Below are positions 35,536 through 46,107 of a stretch of 64,000 nucleotides of DNA, one piece after another. The stretch is from Duganella guangzhouensis (GTDB lineage Bacteria > Pseudomonadota > Gammaproteobacteria > Burkholderiales > Burkholderiaceae_D): positions 62,001 through 126,000 of the forward strand of contig NZ_WKJK01000012.1 of assembly GCF_009674535.1 (NCBI RefSeq), written 5' to 3'. The notes under the pieces are model-generated. The model was not told the DNA's origin and did not search any database. It was given only the letters and a program-made list of their open reading frames with translations. Position numbers and translations under genes: made by a program. Position 1 is the stretch's first letter. The number at the start of each line of letters is the position of its first letter.

Positions 35536-36032
35536 GCGTACTCGCTCGATCCTTCGTGCGCCAGCAGCCAGCGCTTGATGCCCAGCAGGTAGCCGTTCGG
35601 ATCGTCACTGTTGGAAAAGCCACCCAGGCCGGTGGACGCGATCACGCGGTGGCACGGCACCACCACCGGAAACCAGTTGGCGCCACACGCCTGCCCTACC
35701 GCGCGCGCCGCCGAGCCGAGGTGTTTGGCCAGCTCACCATAAGTGCGCGTGCTGCCGCGCGGAATTGAACATAATTCATCCCACACCTTCTGCTGGAACT
35801 CGGTACCGACCCGCTTCAGTGGCAGCGTGAAACGGTAATCGGCGTCGTCGCAATACTTGGCCACCTGATGCGCGACCAGCTCGGCCACCGCATCCTGTGG
35901 CGCTTTCGCCTCAAAATGGGGCGGCAGATAACACAGCTCGGTAACCTCGCCGTGCGCCGTGCGCACGCCTAATTTCCCAAATGGCAACGCCAATATGGCT
36001 GAAAACAATTCATGGCCCTGTTGTTTATTCAT
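35511..36032 (-). CDS. ogt: Methylated-DNA-protein-cysteine methyltransferase (Ogt type)
   Basis: A suicide DNA repair protein of about 173 residues that takes alkyl groups from O6-alkylguanine. The acceptor motif VVPCHRVIAS and the helix-turn-helix arginine region (STRTYGELAKHLGSARAVG-like) are clear, with the C-terminal NGYLLGIKRWLLAHEG. The start is uncertain: the ATG at 36032 gives the usual Ogt N-terminus but has no good ribosome site, and the frame is open upstream to 36167 with other possible starts. It is cotranscribed with xerD. A terminator-bearing transcript ends 128 bp upstream. Confidence 0.88.
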   Translation of the reverse strand: MNKQQGHELFSAILALPFGKLGVRTAHGEVTELCYLPPHFEAKAPQDAVAELVAHQVAKYCDDADYRFTLPLKRVGTEFQQKVWDELCSIPRGSTRTYGELAKHLGSAARAVGQACGANWFPVVVPCHRVIASTGLGGFSNSDDPNGYLLGIKRWLLAHEGSSEYAWQQTTLL

Positions 36033-36149
36033 CACAGTTGCTTGCACCAAAAAAGTACCTCTTTCGTCATTCCATTGCCTGTATGCACCATTTTGTTGCA
36101 TGTCTGCTACAGCAAAAAAACCACACTGCTTGGGCATTGTAATCGCCAT

Positions 36150-36390
36150 GGACGAAAAAAAACGCACCCGAAGGTGCGTTTCAAATCCTGCTTCACGTTT
36201 CCGGCCACTTGCCTGGTTCCGTAGCGCACTTGTGGCGGCTTGCAGACCCTATAACAGCGGCATTCTGTAAAACGTGTGTCTCCTCGATCTCGCCGGTATT
36301 GATTACCGATTCTATACACACTCCCCACTTACAATTCTGGGCTCTTGCTACAGGGGCTCATATCGTTATGCATGTATCCCCTAGAGCGTC
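36150..36390 (-). ncRNA. Candidate small RNA upstream of ogt
   Basis: A minus-strand transcription unit without a believable gene. A -10-like TATGAT (36394-36399) with TTGAGA 19 bp upstream (36419-36424) precedes about 240 nt that end at a strong intrinsic terminator (36160-36181) with eight T. The predicted RNA contains several hairpins: AGGGG/CCCCT near its 5' end, CGGTA-ATCAA-TACCG near the middle enclosed by GTGTGT/ACACAC, and the terminator stem. It does not show the marks of tmRNA, RNase P RNA or 4.5S RNA. It could instead be a long leader of ogt with an attenuator. Confidence 0.45.
36160..36181 (-). terminator. Strong intrinsic terminator
   Basis: AAACGCACC-TTCG-GGTGCGTTT, a 9-bp stem closed by a stable TTCG tetraloop, is followed on the minus strand by a run of T. 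There is no annotated gene directly upstream of it on that strand. Confidence 0.85.
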
Positions 36391-36502
36391 GCCATCATAA
36401 CGTATCTATTAAGCTTTTTCTCAATTTTTTTGTGCGCATAGTTTAGATATCAAATACCCGACGCAGAGCAAACAAGTTGTGGTATGAAGCAAATCCGACA
36501 CT

Positions 36503-36553
36503 GTAGCCAACTTAGTAATAGCCCTTATTGCCACACTGTTGGCAGCTGGCTAC
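36503..36553. promoter_or_regulatory. Inverted repeat upstream of TRAP genes
   Basis: GTAGCCA (36503-36509) is inverted as TGGCTAC (36547-36553), 51 bp before the dctQ ATG. It may be an operator, possibly for the DctR regulator encoded downstream. The rest of 36425-36603 is AT-rich and shows nothing else specific. Confidence 0.3.
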
Positions 36554-36603
36554 GTTATCACTATGCTGGATTTCCCGGCACCAATAAAACTTAGAGACAT
36601 ATT

Positions 36604-37248
36604 ATGCTGATAAAAATACTGGATCATTTGGAGGAGTGGATCATCACGCTGTTGATGGGCGGGGCTACCCTGATCATCTTCCTGTCGGTGGTGCATCGCT
36701 ACGGCACCGGTATGCCGATTCCCTATGTGCAGGATTACCTGCTGTCGCTGCACTTCGAGTGGGCGCAGGAGCTGGCCATCATCATGTTCGTGTGGATGGC
36801 CAAGTTCGGCGCCGCCTATGGCGTGCGCAAGGGCGTGCACGTTGGCGTCGACGTGCTGGTCAACCGCCTGCCACCGGAGTGGCGCCGCTTCACGGTGATG
36901 CTGGCGCTGGTGTGCGGCATGCTATTCACCGGCATCATCGGCACGCTGGGCCTGACCTTTGTGTGGGAAAACGGCATGCACCACGCGGTCTATACCCTGC
37001 TCGGCCGCGACGCCAGCGAGGTGCCGGAAGGCCCGACCACGCCCGACCTGGAATGGCCGACCTGGCTGGTCTATTCCGCGGTGCCGTGGGCTTCTTATCT
37101 GATGTGCTTCCGCTTCATGCAAGTCAGCTGGACCTTCCTGCGCCACGGCGAGCTGCCGCACCATGACGAGTCCCAGGTCGAAGGCCTGAGCGACGACGAC
37201 CACGACGAACTGTTCGCCGCCGCCCCGGCCCACGGAGGTGCGCGATGA
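36604..37248 (+). CDS. dctQ: TRAP C4-dicarboxylate transporter small permease DctQ
   Basis: A 214-residue inner-membrane subunit of a TRAP transporter, with four hydrophobic helices and the family region FEWAQELAIIMFVWMAKFGAAYGVRKGVHVGVDVL. The C-terminal 40 residues are an acidic, histidine-containing cytoplasmic tail (ESQVEGLSDDDHDEL) longer than usual. Its stop overlaps dctM by 4 bp (ATGA), so translation is coupled. The gene opens the dctQM operon; the binding protein dctP is convergent on the other side. Confidence 0.93.
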   Translation: MLIKILDHLEEWIITLLMGGATLIIFLSVVHRYGTGMPIPYVQDYLLSLHFEWAQELAIIMFVWMAKFGAAYGVRKGVHVGVDVLVNRLPPEWRRFTVMLALVCGMLFTGIIGTLGLTFVWENGMHHAVYTLLGRDASEVPEGPTTPDLEWPTWLVYSAVPWASYLMCFRFMQVSWTFLRHGELPHHDESQVEGLSDDDHDELFAAAPAHGGAR

Positions 37249-38636
37249 GCGGCGCGATCGCCATGCAGGGCATAGAGCCCTGGACCAAAAAGAAAGCCGG
37301 CACCGTACTCGCCATCCTGGTCGGCATCCTGCTGGGTGTCTGCATCATGGGCGGCAAGGTCGGCATCGTGTTCGCGCTGCTGATCCTGCTGATGCTGACC
37401 GGGATACCGGTCTCGATCGCGCTCGGCCTGACGGTGCTGATGTTTATGTACCTGCTGACCGAGGTGCCGATAGAGGCGGTGGCGCTGAAGCTATTCACCG
37501 GCATCGAGAAGTTCGAGATCATGGCCATTCCGCTGTTTATTTTGGCCGGTAACTTCCTGACCCACGGCGGTGTCGCCAAGCGCATGATCGCCTTTGCCAC
37601 CAGTTTGATCGGTCACTGGCACGGCGGCCTGGCGCTGGCCGGCATCATCGCCTGCGCCATGTTCGCGCTGGTGTGCGGCTCGTCGGTGGCGACGGTGGTG
37701 GCGATCGGCTCCATCATTCTGCCGGCCATGGTCAAGCAGGGCTATCCCAAGCAGTTTGGCGCCGGCGTCATCATCACCGCCGGCTCGCTGGGGATTCTGA
37801 TGCTGCCGTCGATCCCGAAAGTGATTTACGCGATTTCCACCAACACCTCGATCGGCGCGCTGTTCCTGGCTGGCCTGTTCCCCGGCATTCTGCTGACCGT
37901 GATGTTGTGCGGTACCACCTGGGTGCTGGCCAAGAAGAACAACTATCCACGCATGCGCAAGGCGTCCTGGGGCCAGCGCTGGGCCGCCTTCCGCAAAAGC
38001 GTGTGGGGGCTGATGCTGGTGGTGATCATCATCGGCGGCATCACCAAGGGCATCTTCACGCCGACCGAGGCGGCGGCCATGAGCGCGGTGTATGCGTTTG
38101 TGATTTCGGTGTTCGTCTACCGCGACATGCCGCTGTCGAAAACGCCGGAGGTGCTGAAGAAATCGGCGGCGCTGTCGGCCATGCTGTTGTACATCATCAC
38201 CAACGCCGTGCTGTTCTCCTTCCTGATGGCGCACGAGAACATCCCGCAGGCGATGGCGGACTGGATTCTGAATAAAGATCTGGGCCAGGCCGGCTTCCTG
38301 TTCTTCACCAACATCCTGCTGCTGTTGGCCGGTAACGTGATGGAACCGTCGTCGATTATTCTGGTGATGGCGCCGATACTGCATCCGGCCGCGATCCGCC
38401 TCGGCATCGACGCCGTCCACTTCGGCATCATGATCGATGCGAACATGGAAGTGGGCCTGTGCCATCCGCCAGTGGGCCTGAACCTGTACGTGGCCAGCGG
38501 CATCTCGAAGATGAGCATCTCCGAGCTGACCGTGGCGGTGATGCCATGGCTGCTGACGATGCTGGTGTTCCTGGTGATTGTGACCTACTGGCCGGGACTG
38601 TCGCTGTGGCTGCCGAAGGCGATGGGACTGATGTAG
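37245..38636 (+). CDS. dctM: TRAP C4-dicarboxylate transporter large permease DctM
   Basis: A 463-residue large membrane subunit that carries out sodium-coupled transport in TRAP systems. It has about 12 helices. The family signatures GSSVATVVAIGSIILPAMVKQGYPK, the PTEAAAMSAVYAF loop and LCHPPVGLNLYVASG near the C-terminus are clear. It extends at the N-terminus by about 25 residues relative to the typical 425-440. It ends before a bidirectional terminator shared with dctP. Confidence 0.95.
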   Translation: MSGAIAMQGIEPWTKKKAGTVLAILVGILLGVCIMGGKVGIVFALLILLMLTGIPVSIALGLTVLMFMYLLTEVPIEAVALKLFTGIEKFEIMAIPLFILAGNFLTHGGVAKRMIAFATSLIGHWHGGLALAGIIACAMFALVCGSSVATVVAIGSIILPAMVKQGYPKQFGAGVIITAGSLGILMLPSIPKVIYAISTNTSIGALFLAGLFPGILLTVMLCGTTWVLAKKNNYPRMRKASWGQRWAAFRKSVWGLMLVVIIIGGITKGIFTPTEAAAMSAVYAFVISVFVYRDMPLSKTPEVLKKSAALSAMLLYIITNAVLFSFLMAHENIPQAMADWILNKDLGQAGFLFFTNILLLLAGNVMEPSSIILVMAPILHPAAIRLGIDAVHFGIMIDANMEVGLCHPPVGLNLYVASGISKMSISELTVAVMPWLLTMLVFLVIVTYWPGLSLWLPKAMGLM

Positions 38637-38642
38637 ATGTGA

Positions 38643-38672
38643 AAAGCCCCGCTTTAGCGGGGCTTTCTTTTA
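38643..38672. terminator. Bidirectional terminator between dctM and dctP
   Basis: A perfect 10-bp stem AAAGCCCCGC-TTTA-GCGGGGCTTT (38643-38666), followed by CTTTTA on the plus strand and by TTTTCAC on the minus strand. It serves both convergent genes. Confidence 0.9.
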
Positions 38673-39656
38673 CTTGGCGGCTTCCTTGTTCATCGCCGCG
38701 ATCAAGTCCTTGCCGATCCGGCTCTCCATCTGCTGCTGCACCGGCAGCAGCGACTTGCGCCATTCGGCCTGCTCTTTCACGCTGAGCGTGTAGATCTCGG
38801 TCTTGCCGGCCTTTTTGATGGCCTCCAGCGCCAGATCATTGTCACGCTGCGCAATCGCCTTCTCGAAGGTGGTGGCTTCCGCCATCGCCTTGTTCAGCGC
38901 AGTGCGGATATCCGGCGGCAGGCCGTCCCAGAACTTCTTGTTGACGATCACCGCATAGCCCAGGTAACCGTGGTTGGACACCGTCACATACTTCTGCACC
39001 TCGTGCATCTTCTGGGTGTACATATTCGACGGCGGATTCTCGGTGCCATCCACCACGCCGGTCTGCAGCGCCTGATACACCTCGGAGAACGCCAGCACCT
39101 GCGGATTGGCGCCCAGCGCGCGCATCTGCGCGTCCAGCACCTTGGACGACTGGATACGCATTTTCAGCCCCTTGAAGTCGGTCGGCGTACGCAGCGGCTT
39201 ATTGGCCGACATCACCTTGAAGCCGTTATCCCAGTACGCCAGACCGGTGATGCCCTTCGGCTCCAGCTTCTTCAGCAGCGATTTGCCGATTTCGCCTTCG
39301 GTCACGTTATACAGCGCGGTTTTGGACGGGAAGATATACGGCAGGTCGAAGGCTTCGAACTCCTTCACGCCCAGCGGGCCGAATTTGGCCAGCGATGGCG
39401 CCAGCATCTGCACCGCGCCCAGTTGCAGCGCTTCCAGTTCTTCCTTGTCCTTGTACAGCTGACTATTCGGATACACCTCGACCTTGACGCGGCCATTGGT
39501 TGCCTTTTCGGCCAGCTGTTTGAAACGCTCCGCTGCCTGGCCCTTCGGCGTGTCGGTCGCGACCACGTGGCTGAATTTGATAACGATAGGCGCTTGCGCG
39601 TAGGCGTTGAAGCTCAGGGCCGCGCTCAGGACGAGCAGGACGGGTTTCAGTTTCAT
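38670..39656 (-). CDS. dctP: TRAP dicarboxylate-binding periplasmic protein DctP
   Basis: A 328-residue exported solute-binding protein with an N-terminal Sec signal cleaved after AYA (residues 1-20). The DctP family signatures are present: IKFSHVVATDTPKGQAAERF, VEVYPNSQLYKDKEELEAL and, for carboxylate binding, the conserved arginine in GLKMRIQSSKVLDAQMRALGA. It captures C4-dicarboxylates such as succinate, malate or fumarate and delivers them to DctQM. It is transcribed away from dctS, giving a divergent promoter region (39657-39785) probably bound by DctR. Confidence 0.95.
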   Translation of the reverse strand: MKLKPVLLVLSAALSFNAYAQAPIVIKFSHVVATDTPKGQAAERFKQLAEKATNGRVKVEVYPNSQLYKDKEELEALQLGAVQMLAPSLAKFGPLGVKEFEAFDLPYIFPSKTALYNVTEGEIGKSLLKKLEPKGITGLAYWDNGFKVMSANKPLRTPTDFKGLKMRIQSSKVLDAQMRALGANPQVLAFSEVYQALQTGVVDGTENPPSNMYTQKMHEVQKYVTVSNHGYLGYAVIVNKKFWDGLPPDIRTALNKAMAEATTFEKAIAQRDNDLALEAIKKAGKTEIYTLSVKEQAEWRKSLLPVQQQMESRIGKDLIAAMNKEAAK

Positions 39657-39785
39657 GAAGTCTCCTGGTGGGTTTAAAGTTACACTATTCTTCTATTCTG
39701 ACCGATTCTTATGAATAGCCGCAACACTGGCAACTGTGGATAACCACAATGACCGCACCGCCCTGACCAGCTACCCTGACCGCCC

Positions 39786-41804
39786 ATGACATCCGCCCAT
39801 TCTACCGCGCCCGCCATCCCCCGCCGCCCGCCGTCCAGCACCGCGCTGCGCTGGCTGCTGCCGATCGTGCTGGTGTTGTTTTTTCTGGCGATTTTGATCT
39901 GGCTGCCCTGGCAGGCGCGCCAGATGGAGAGCAACGAGCGCCAGGAACAGCTGATCGCGGACACGCTGTGGGTGGAGCAAACCATCCGCTTCCAGATGGC
40001 GCGCGACGAGGAAAGCCTGCGTTCACTGGGGGTGGAAATCGCCAACGGCCACCTGTCGTCCAAAGATCTGCACGAGCGCATGGCGCGCCTGCTGAAAAAC
40101 GGCCACGAACTGCTGCGCGTGGTCTGGCTCAAGCCGGACGGTGAACTGGTGGCCAGCAGCGATCCGCAGGCGGCGCCGGTCAAGCTGTCGCCGGCCTCGC
40201 AGACCACCGCCGACATCACCCGCAAATCGCGCCGCCCGATGTACACCCAGCCGGAGGCACAGACCCCGGACCAGTCGGCGGCGCCGTCGGCGGTGCTGAT
40301 GGATTATCACGTGCCGCTCTATCGTGGCAACGACTATCTGGGCAATCTGGTCGCCACCTACCAGACCTCGGCCCTGCTGGACGAGATGGTGCCGTGGTGG
40401 TTCGCCCAGGATAACCAGGTCACGCTGGTGGACCGCGACGACAAGGTGCTGGCGCGCCGCGCCGCCGCCGGTCCGGGCCACGGCGTCTACACCCACAAGC
40501 GCGCGCTCGACCTGCCGGGCGCCTGGGTCACGCTGGTGACCGACAGCGTCAAGAGTGAACCGCAGCTGCTGCCCAACCTGCTGGTCGGCTCGGTGATCGT
40601 GCTGTCGCTGGGATTGTTATGGAGCCTGCTGGCGTTATGGGGCCACATCTCGAAACGGCTGGCGGCCGAGGGCGCGCTGCGCCAGCAGATGTCGTTCCGC
40701 ACCGCGATGGAAAACTCGCTGGTGACCGGCCTGCGCGCGCGCGACCTCGAAGGCCGCATCACCTATGTCAATCCGGCCTTCTGCCAGATCGTCGGTTACC
40801 CGGCCGAGGAAATCGTCGGCAAGCTGCCGCCCATGCCCTACTGGGCGGCGGAGGCGATGAGCGAATACCAGGCGCGCTTCGCATCGGTTTTGGCGGGCAA
40901 GGTCACGCCGCAGTTTGAAACCATCTTCCAGCGCTCGGACGGCACCCGCGTGCCGGTGCTGGTGTTCGAGGCACCGCTGGTCGACAACGACGGCAAGCAG
41001 ACCGGCTGGATGGGCTCCATCCTCGACATCTCGGACCGCAAGCGCATCGAGGAATTGAATCGGCAGCAGGAAGAAAAGCTGCAAACCTCGGCGCGCCTGG
41101 CCACCATGGGCGAAATCGCCTCGATGCTGGCGCATGAGCTGAACCAGCCGCTGGCCGCCATCTCCAGCTACACCACCGGTGCGCTGAATGTGCTGAACCG
41201 CGACGGTCCGCCCGACTGCTCCATCCTCAAGCCGGCGCTGGAACAGGCCAGCGCGCAGGCGCAGCGCGCTGGCCAGATCATCCGCAGCGTGCACCAGTTT
41301 GTGAAGAAGAATGAGCCGCAGCGACAGGAAATCGCCATCGGCGCACTACTGGATGGCATCCGCACCCTGATCGAGCTGCAGGCGCGCCAGAGCTATGTCT
41401 CGTTCCGCACTCAAATTCCGAACGACCTGCCGCCAGTGCGCGCCGACCGCGTGATGATCGAACAGGTGCTGCTCAACCTGACCCGCAACGGCATCGAGGC
41501 GATGCAGCAGGTGCCGCAATCGCAGCGCGTGCTGAATGTGGTGGCCGACTACGATGCGGAACAGGGCATGGTCAGCGTGGCGGTGATCGACCATGGCCAT
41601 GGCATTCCAGAGGAAGTGGCGCAGCGCTTGTTCTCGCCGTTCTTCTCGACCAAGGCCGAAGGGATGGGGATGGGACTCAACATCTGCCGGACTGCGATAG
41701 AATTCCACGGCGGCGCACTGACCTTCCGCGCCAACCCGCAGGGCGGGACCATATTTACGTTCGTGCTGCCGGCGCTGCCGGCCGGTACGGCACAGGAGAC
41801 ATAA
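39786..41804 (+). CDS. dctS: Sensor histidine kinase, DctS/DctB type
   Basis: A 672-residue membrane sensor. One helix near residues 20-40 and another near 265-285 bracket a periplasmic double-PAS domain, as in dicarboxylate sensors. A cytoplasmic PAS domain follows (AMENSLVTGLRARDLEGRITYVNPAFCQ-type), then the HisKA site MLAHELNQPLAAISSY near residue 450 and an HATPase domain (NLTRNGIEAM; GHGIPEEVAQRLFSPFFSTK; GMGLNICRTAIE). It lies 4 bp before the response regulator gene. The pairing with a FixJ-type regulator makes DctS of the Rhodobacter DctSR kind the best name. No good ribosome site precedes the ATG. Confidence 0.9.
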   Translation: MTSAHSTAPAIPRRPPSSTALRWLLPIVLVLFFLAILIWLPWQARQMESNERQEQLIADTLWVEQTIRFQMARDEESLRSLGVEIANGHLSSKDLHERMARLLKNGHELLRVVWLKPDGELVASSDPQAAPVKLSPASQTTADITRKSRRPMYTQPEAQTPDQSAAPSAVLMDYHVPLYRGNDYLGNLVATYQTSALLDEMVPWWFAQDNQVTLVDRDDKVLARRAAAGPGHGVYTHKRALDLPGAWVTLVTDSVKSEPQLLPNLLVGSVIVLSLGLLWSLLALWGHISKRLAAEGALRQQMSFRTAMENSLVTGLRARDLEGRITYVNPAFCQIVGYPAEEIVGKLPPMPYWAAEAMSEYQARFASVLAGKVTPQFETIFQRSDGTRVPVLVFEAPLVDNDGKQTGWMGSILDISDRKRIEELNRQQEEKLQTSARLATMGEIASMLAHELNQPLAAISSYTTGALNVLNRDGPPDCSILKPALEQASAQAQRAGQIIRSVHQFVKKNEPQRQEIAIGALLDGIRTLIELQARQSYVSFRTQIPNDLPPVRADRVMIEQVLLNLTRNGIEAMQQVPQSQRVLNVVADYDAEQGMVSVAVIDHGHGIPEEVAQRLFSPFFSTKAEGMGMGLNICRTAIEFHGGALTFRANPQGGTIFTFVLPALPAGTAQET

Positions 41805-41808
41805 GAAC

Positions 41809-42396
41809 ATGCTGCATATCGTCGACGATGAAGCGGTCGTGCGCGACGCGCTGACCTGGCTCGCCACCTCGCGGGCGATCCCCGCGCGCGCCTACGAATC
41901 GGGCACGCAGCTGCTGGCGCAGATCGGCAAGGGCGATTTCGACGCCGACGGCGACTGCGTGCTGCTGGACGTGCGCATGCCGGACATGAACGGCGTGGCG
42001 GTGTTCGACCAGCTGCTGGCGCGCGGCCTGGCGCAGCGCATGCCGGTGATCTTCCTGACCGGCCACGGCGACGTGCCGATGGCGGTGGACACGCTCAAGC
42101 GCGGCGCCTTCGACTTCTTCGAAAAGCCGTTCAACGACAACCAGCTGATGGACCGGGTGCAGGAAGCGCTGGTCAACTCGCGCCGCGCCGGCGAAACGGC
42201 GGCGGTACACGCCCGCCTGGCCACGCTGTCCAGCCGCGAGCGCGAAGTGCTGGACCTGATCCTGGCCGGCAAAATGAACAAAGTGGTGGCGGACGAACTA
42301 GGCATCAGCATGCGCACAGTAGAAGTCCACCGCGCCCACATCTTCGACAAAATGCAAGTCAAAACCGCCGTCGAACTGGCCGGCCTGCTGAAGTAA
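41809..42396 (+). CDS. dctR: FixJ/NarL-family response regulator DctR
   Basis: A 195-residue response regulator. The receiver domain has the phospho-acceptor Asp in DCVLLDVRMPDMNG, Thr in VIFLTGHGDVPMAV and Lys in FFEKPF. The output is a LuxR-type helix-turn-helix (LSSREREVLDLILAGKMNKVVADELGISMRTVEVH). It is not an NtrC-type sigma-54 activator, so regulation follows the Rhodobacter DctR model rather than Rhizobium DctD. It is cotranscribed with dctS and presumably activates dctP and dctQM. Confidence 0.92.
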   Translation: MLHIVDDEAVVRDALTWLATSRAIPARAYESGTQLLAQIGKGDFDADGDCVLLDVRMPDMNGVAVFDQLLARGLAQRMPVIFLTGHGDVPMAVDTLKRGAFDFFEKPFNDNQLMDRVQEALVNSRRAGETAAVHARLATLSSREREVLDLILAGKMNKVVADELGISMRTVEVHRAHIFDKMQVKTAVELAGLLK

Positions 42397-42550
42397 ATTC
42401 CACTCCACCCCGCTTGATTCCCCTCAAGCGGCGGCCTACCATGAAGTGACAACATCGTCCCATGCTCACCGCGTGGGCGAGTGATCTCGCTTATCTGGGT
42501 GCCTGTTGGCGATGACACACGCGTTATTTCTTGCAGATATGGTGATAAGC

Positions 42551-42769
42551 ATGAAACGAGAGACTATTTCGAAATTCTATTTCACTCAGGAAGAAATTGA
42601 TGCGGCCATTGCGGCCGCACCCAACTTCGTAAATATTGCAGATGATCCTGACTGTCCATATGATCCAAATGATGCAGCATCAGTCCACGCATATTGGTCG
42701 AAAGCAATCCTCACATTCCCCGGCGGACATCCACATCAGGATCCACTGTGGAGAACCAAACGCAAGTAA
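42551..42769 (+). CDS. Hypothetical small acidic protein
   Basis: A 72-residue protein (MKRETISKFYFTQEEIDAAI ... ending WRTKRK), hydrophilic, with a cluster of Asp/Pro (ADDPDCPYDPNDA) in the middle. The ATG at 42551 has GGTGA seven bases upstream; in-frame starts further upstream exist. It lies between dctR and the convergent DUF885 gene, with stops adjoining. Lower GC than its neighbours. No family recognised. Confidence 0.5.
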   Translation: MKRETISKFYFTQEEIDAAIAAAPNFVNIADDPDCPYDPNDAASVHAYWSKAILTFPGGHPHQDPLWRTKRK

Positions 42770-44530
42770 TCAGCTCTTCTGCTGCGTGGCGATCCATTCG
42801 TCCACCACTTGTTCCAGCACCGACAGCGGCACGTTGCCGGTTTCCAGTACCACGTTGTGGAAGCTCTTGATGTTGAACTTGTCGCCCAGCGCCTGTTGCG
42901 CGCGGGCGCGCAGGTCGAGGATGCGCATCATGCCGATCTTGTAGGCGCACGCCTGGCCCGGCATCACCACGTAACGATCCACCTCGGCCGGCGGAATGCC
43001 GTAGTCGATGCCTTGCTGGCGGGTCCACTTCATCGCGTGCAGGCCGGTGTCCACCACCAGCCGGCGCGCGCGGAACAGTTCCGCGTCCAGCTGACCCAGA
43101 CGCCCCACTACATCATCGCCATACCAGCCGTTTTCCGCCGCCAGCTGTTCCGCGTACAGCGCCCAACCCTCGCCATACGCCGAGCCGACGCCAAACACGC
43201 GGTCGCGCCGATAGCGCGGCAAACCGGTATTCTCCTGCTGCAGCGCGACCTGGAAGTGGTGACCCGGCACGCCCTCGTGATACACCAGCGTGCGCATGCC
43301 GACGATGCGGAAGTCCGGCCCCGGCAGCGGCGCCCAGAAGATGCCCGGCCGCGTGCCATCCTTGGCCGGGCCGGTGTAGTGCGCCGCCGCCGTCTTCTCG
43401 GTGAACAGCGGCTCGCGCTTGACCACCACCGGCGCCTTCGGCACGATGTCGAACAGGTCGCGCGCCCGCGCTTCGGCGTCGCGCAGGATCGCGTCATAGC
43501 GCGCCAGCAGTTGCGGACGCGGATCGGCCTCCTTCGGCTGCTGATCCTTCTCCAGCTGCTCCATGCGTTGCTTGATCGACCCCTCGCTGTAGCCGATCGA
43601 CACCAGCAAGCCATTCATCTCCTTCTCGATGCGCCCCACTTCACGCAGGCCGATCTCGTGGATCTGCTGCGGCGTGTAATCGGTGGAAGTCATCTGGCGC
43701 AGCACCACCGCATACGCCTTGTCGCCATCCGGCAGGCGCCACAGGCCGGCGTCGTTGGTGGTGCGCGGCAGCTGCTCCTGCAGCAGCGTGTGCGCGCGCT
43801 GGAACACCGGCAGCACCGACTGTCCCACGATGGCCGTGGCCTCGGCCGCAAACTTGGCCTGCTGCTCGGCCGGCACATCCTTCAGATTGGCCATGCGCTG
43901 CACCAGCGACGCCACCAGCACATTGTTCTGCGGCTCACCGTCCAGGAAGCGGTCCAGCTGACCAATCGACGCCTGCGTGATAAAGGTCGGCATCAGGATG
44001 CCGTGGCCAGCCGCACCGCGCGCCTGCACGATGCCGGTATCCATCTTGCCCGCCACCGCCTTCAAGCGCACCAGATAGTTTTCGATATCGCGCCGGTTGC
44101 GGATCGGGTGCTGCTGCGACAGGAAGTTCACGATCTGCACATGCAGGCCGGTGAACTGATTGAACACGAAGTTGTAGTCGCGGTAGGGATAAGCATCCAC
44201 CGTGCCCTGCAAACTCCAGGCGATGGTGGCGGCGCTGGCGCGCTGCTGCGGCGTCAGTTTGCTGCGATCCACGGCCGCCAACTGCGCCAGCGACTTCTTC
44301 GCACTCGCCACTTCCGCCGCGCGGAACAGCACCGTGTTGGGCGTCAGCTTGCGGTCCAGCGCATCCTGCTCCTTGGCGTCGAAGTACTGCTTCTGCGTGG
44401 CCTGCTCCGGATCGCTGCGCAGCTTGGCCACGGCCACCTTGTCGGCCCAGTCGTCGAAGTTCAGCGCCTGCGCGGCCAGCGACAACGATGCGCCGGCCAA
44501 CAACGCCATGAATCGGATTGAAGTTTGCAT
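42770..44530 (-). CDS. DUF885 family exported protein (metallopeptidase-like)
   Basis: A 586-residue protein with a Sec signal (MALLAGASLSLAAQA, residues 8-22). DUF885 members resemble gluzincin-type carboxypeptidases: the motif HEGVPGHHFQVALQQ near residue 415 replaces the classic HExxH, and a downstream glutamate in YGEGWALYAEQLAAE completes the likely zinc site. The protein is probably periplasmic or a membrane-released peptidase; substrates are unknown. It is monocistronic, convergent with a small hypothetical gene. Confidence 0.88.
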   Translation of the reverse strand: MQTSIRFMALLAGASLSLAAQALNFDDWADKVAVAKLRSDPEQATQKQYFDAKEQDALDRKLTPNTVLFRAAEVASAKKSLAQLAAVDRSKLTPQQRASAATIAWSLQGTVDAYPYRDYNFVFNQFTGLHVQIVNFLSQQHPIRNRRDIENYLVRLKAVAGKMDTGIVQARGAAGHGILMPTFITQASIGQLDRFLDGEPQNNVLVASLVQRMANLKDVPAEQQAKFAAEATAIVGQSVLPVFQRAHTLLQEQLPRTTNDAGLWRLPDGDKAYAVVLRQMTSTDYTPQQIHEIGLREVGRIEKEMNGLLVSIGYSEGSIKQRMEQLEKDQQPKEADPRPQLLARYDAILRDAEARARDLFDIVPKAPVVVKREPLFTEKTAAAHYTGPAKDGTRPGIFWAPLPGPDFRIVGMRTLVYHEGVPGHHFQVALQQENTGLPRYRRDRVFGVGSAYGEGWALYAEQLAAENGWYGDDVVGRLGQLDAELFRARRLVVDTGLHAMKWTRQQGIDYGIPPAEVDRYVVMPGQACAYKIGMMRILDLRARAQQALGDKFNIKSFHNVVLETGNVPLSVLEQVVDEWIATQQKS

Positions 44531-44576
44531 GGCCAGCGGCCCCTATATAGACTAGAAGCCAGCGAGTGTAGCCCAG

Positions 44577-46004
<1,428 letters not shown>

Positions 46005-46107
46005 AGCTATCCTCCTGGTTGTGGAGGCATTATACAAACTTGGTGAAAATAATTGCATAATCGCTTACTGTTGCAATAAATTCAAATCACCGAAACAAGG
46101 ATATTCC

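Noticed and set aside
36150-36390. Assignment of the candidate sRNA as 6S RNA, tmRNA or RNase P RNA
   Set aside because: No tRNA-like end, no conserved RNase P core, and no long 5'-3' closing helix were seen; left as unidentified.
36539-36555. Possible sigma-54 promoter before dctQ
   Set aside because: TGGCAG is present, but no GC/TTGCA-type -12 element follows at the right distance, and the regulator is not an NtrC-type activator.
42402-42433. CGCTTGA/TCAAGCG hairpin after dctR as a terminator
   Set aside because: The stem is short and followed by GC-rich sequence without a T-run.
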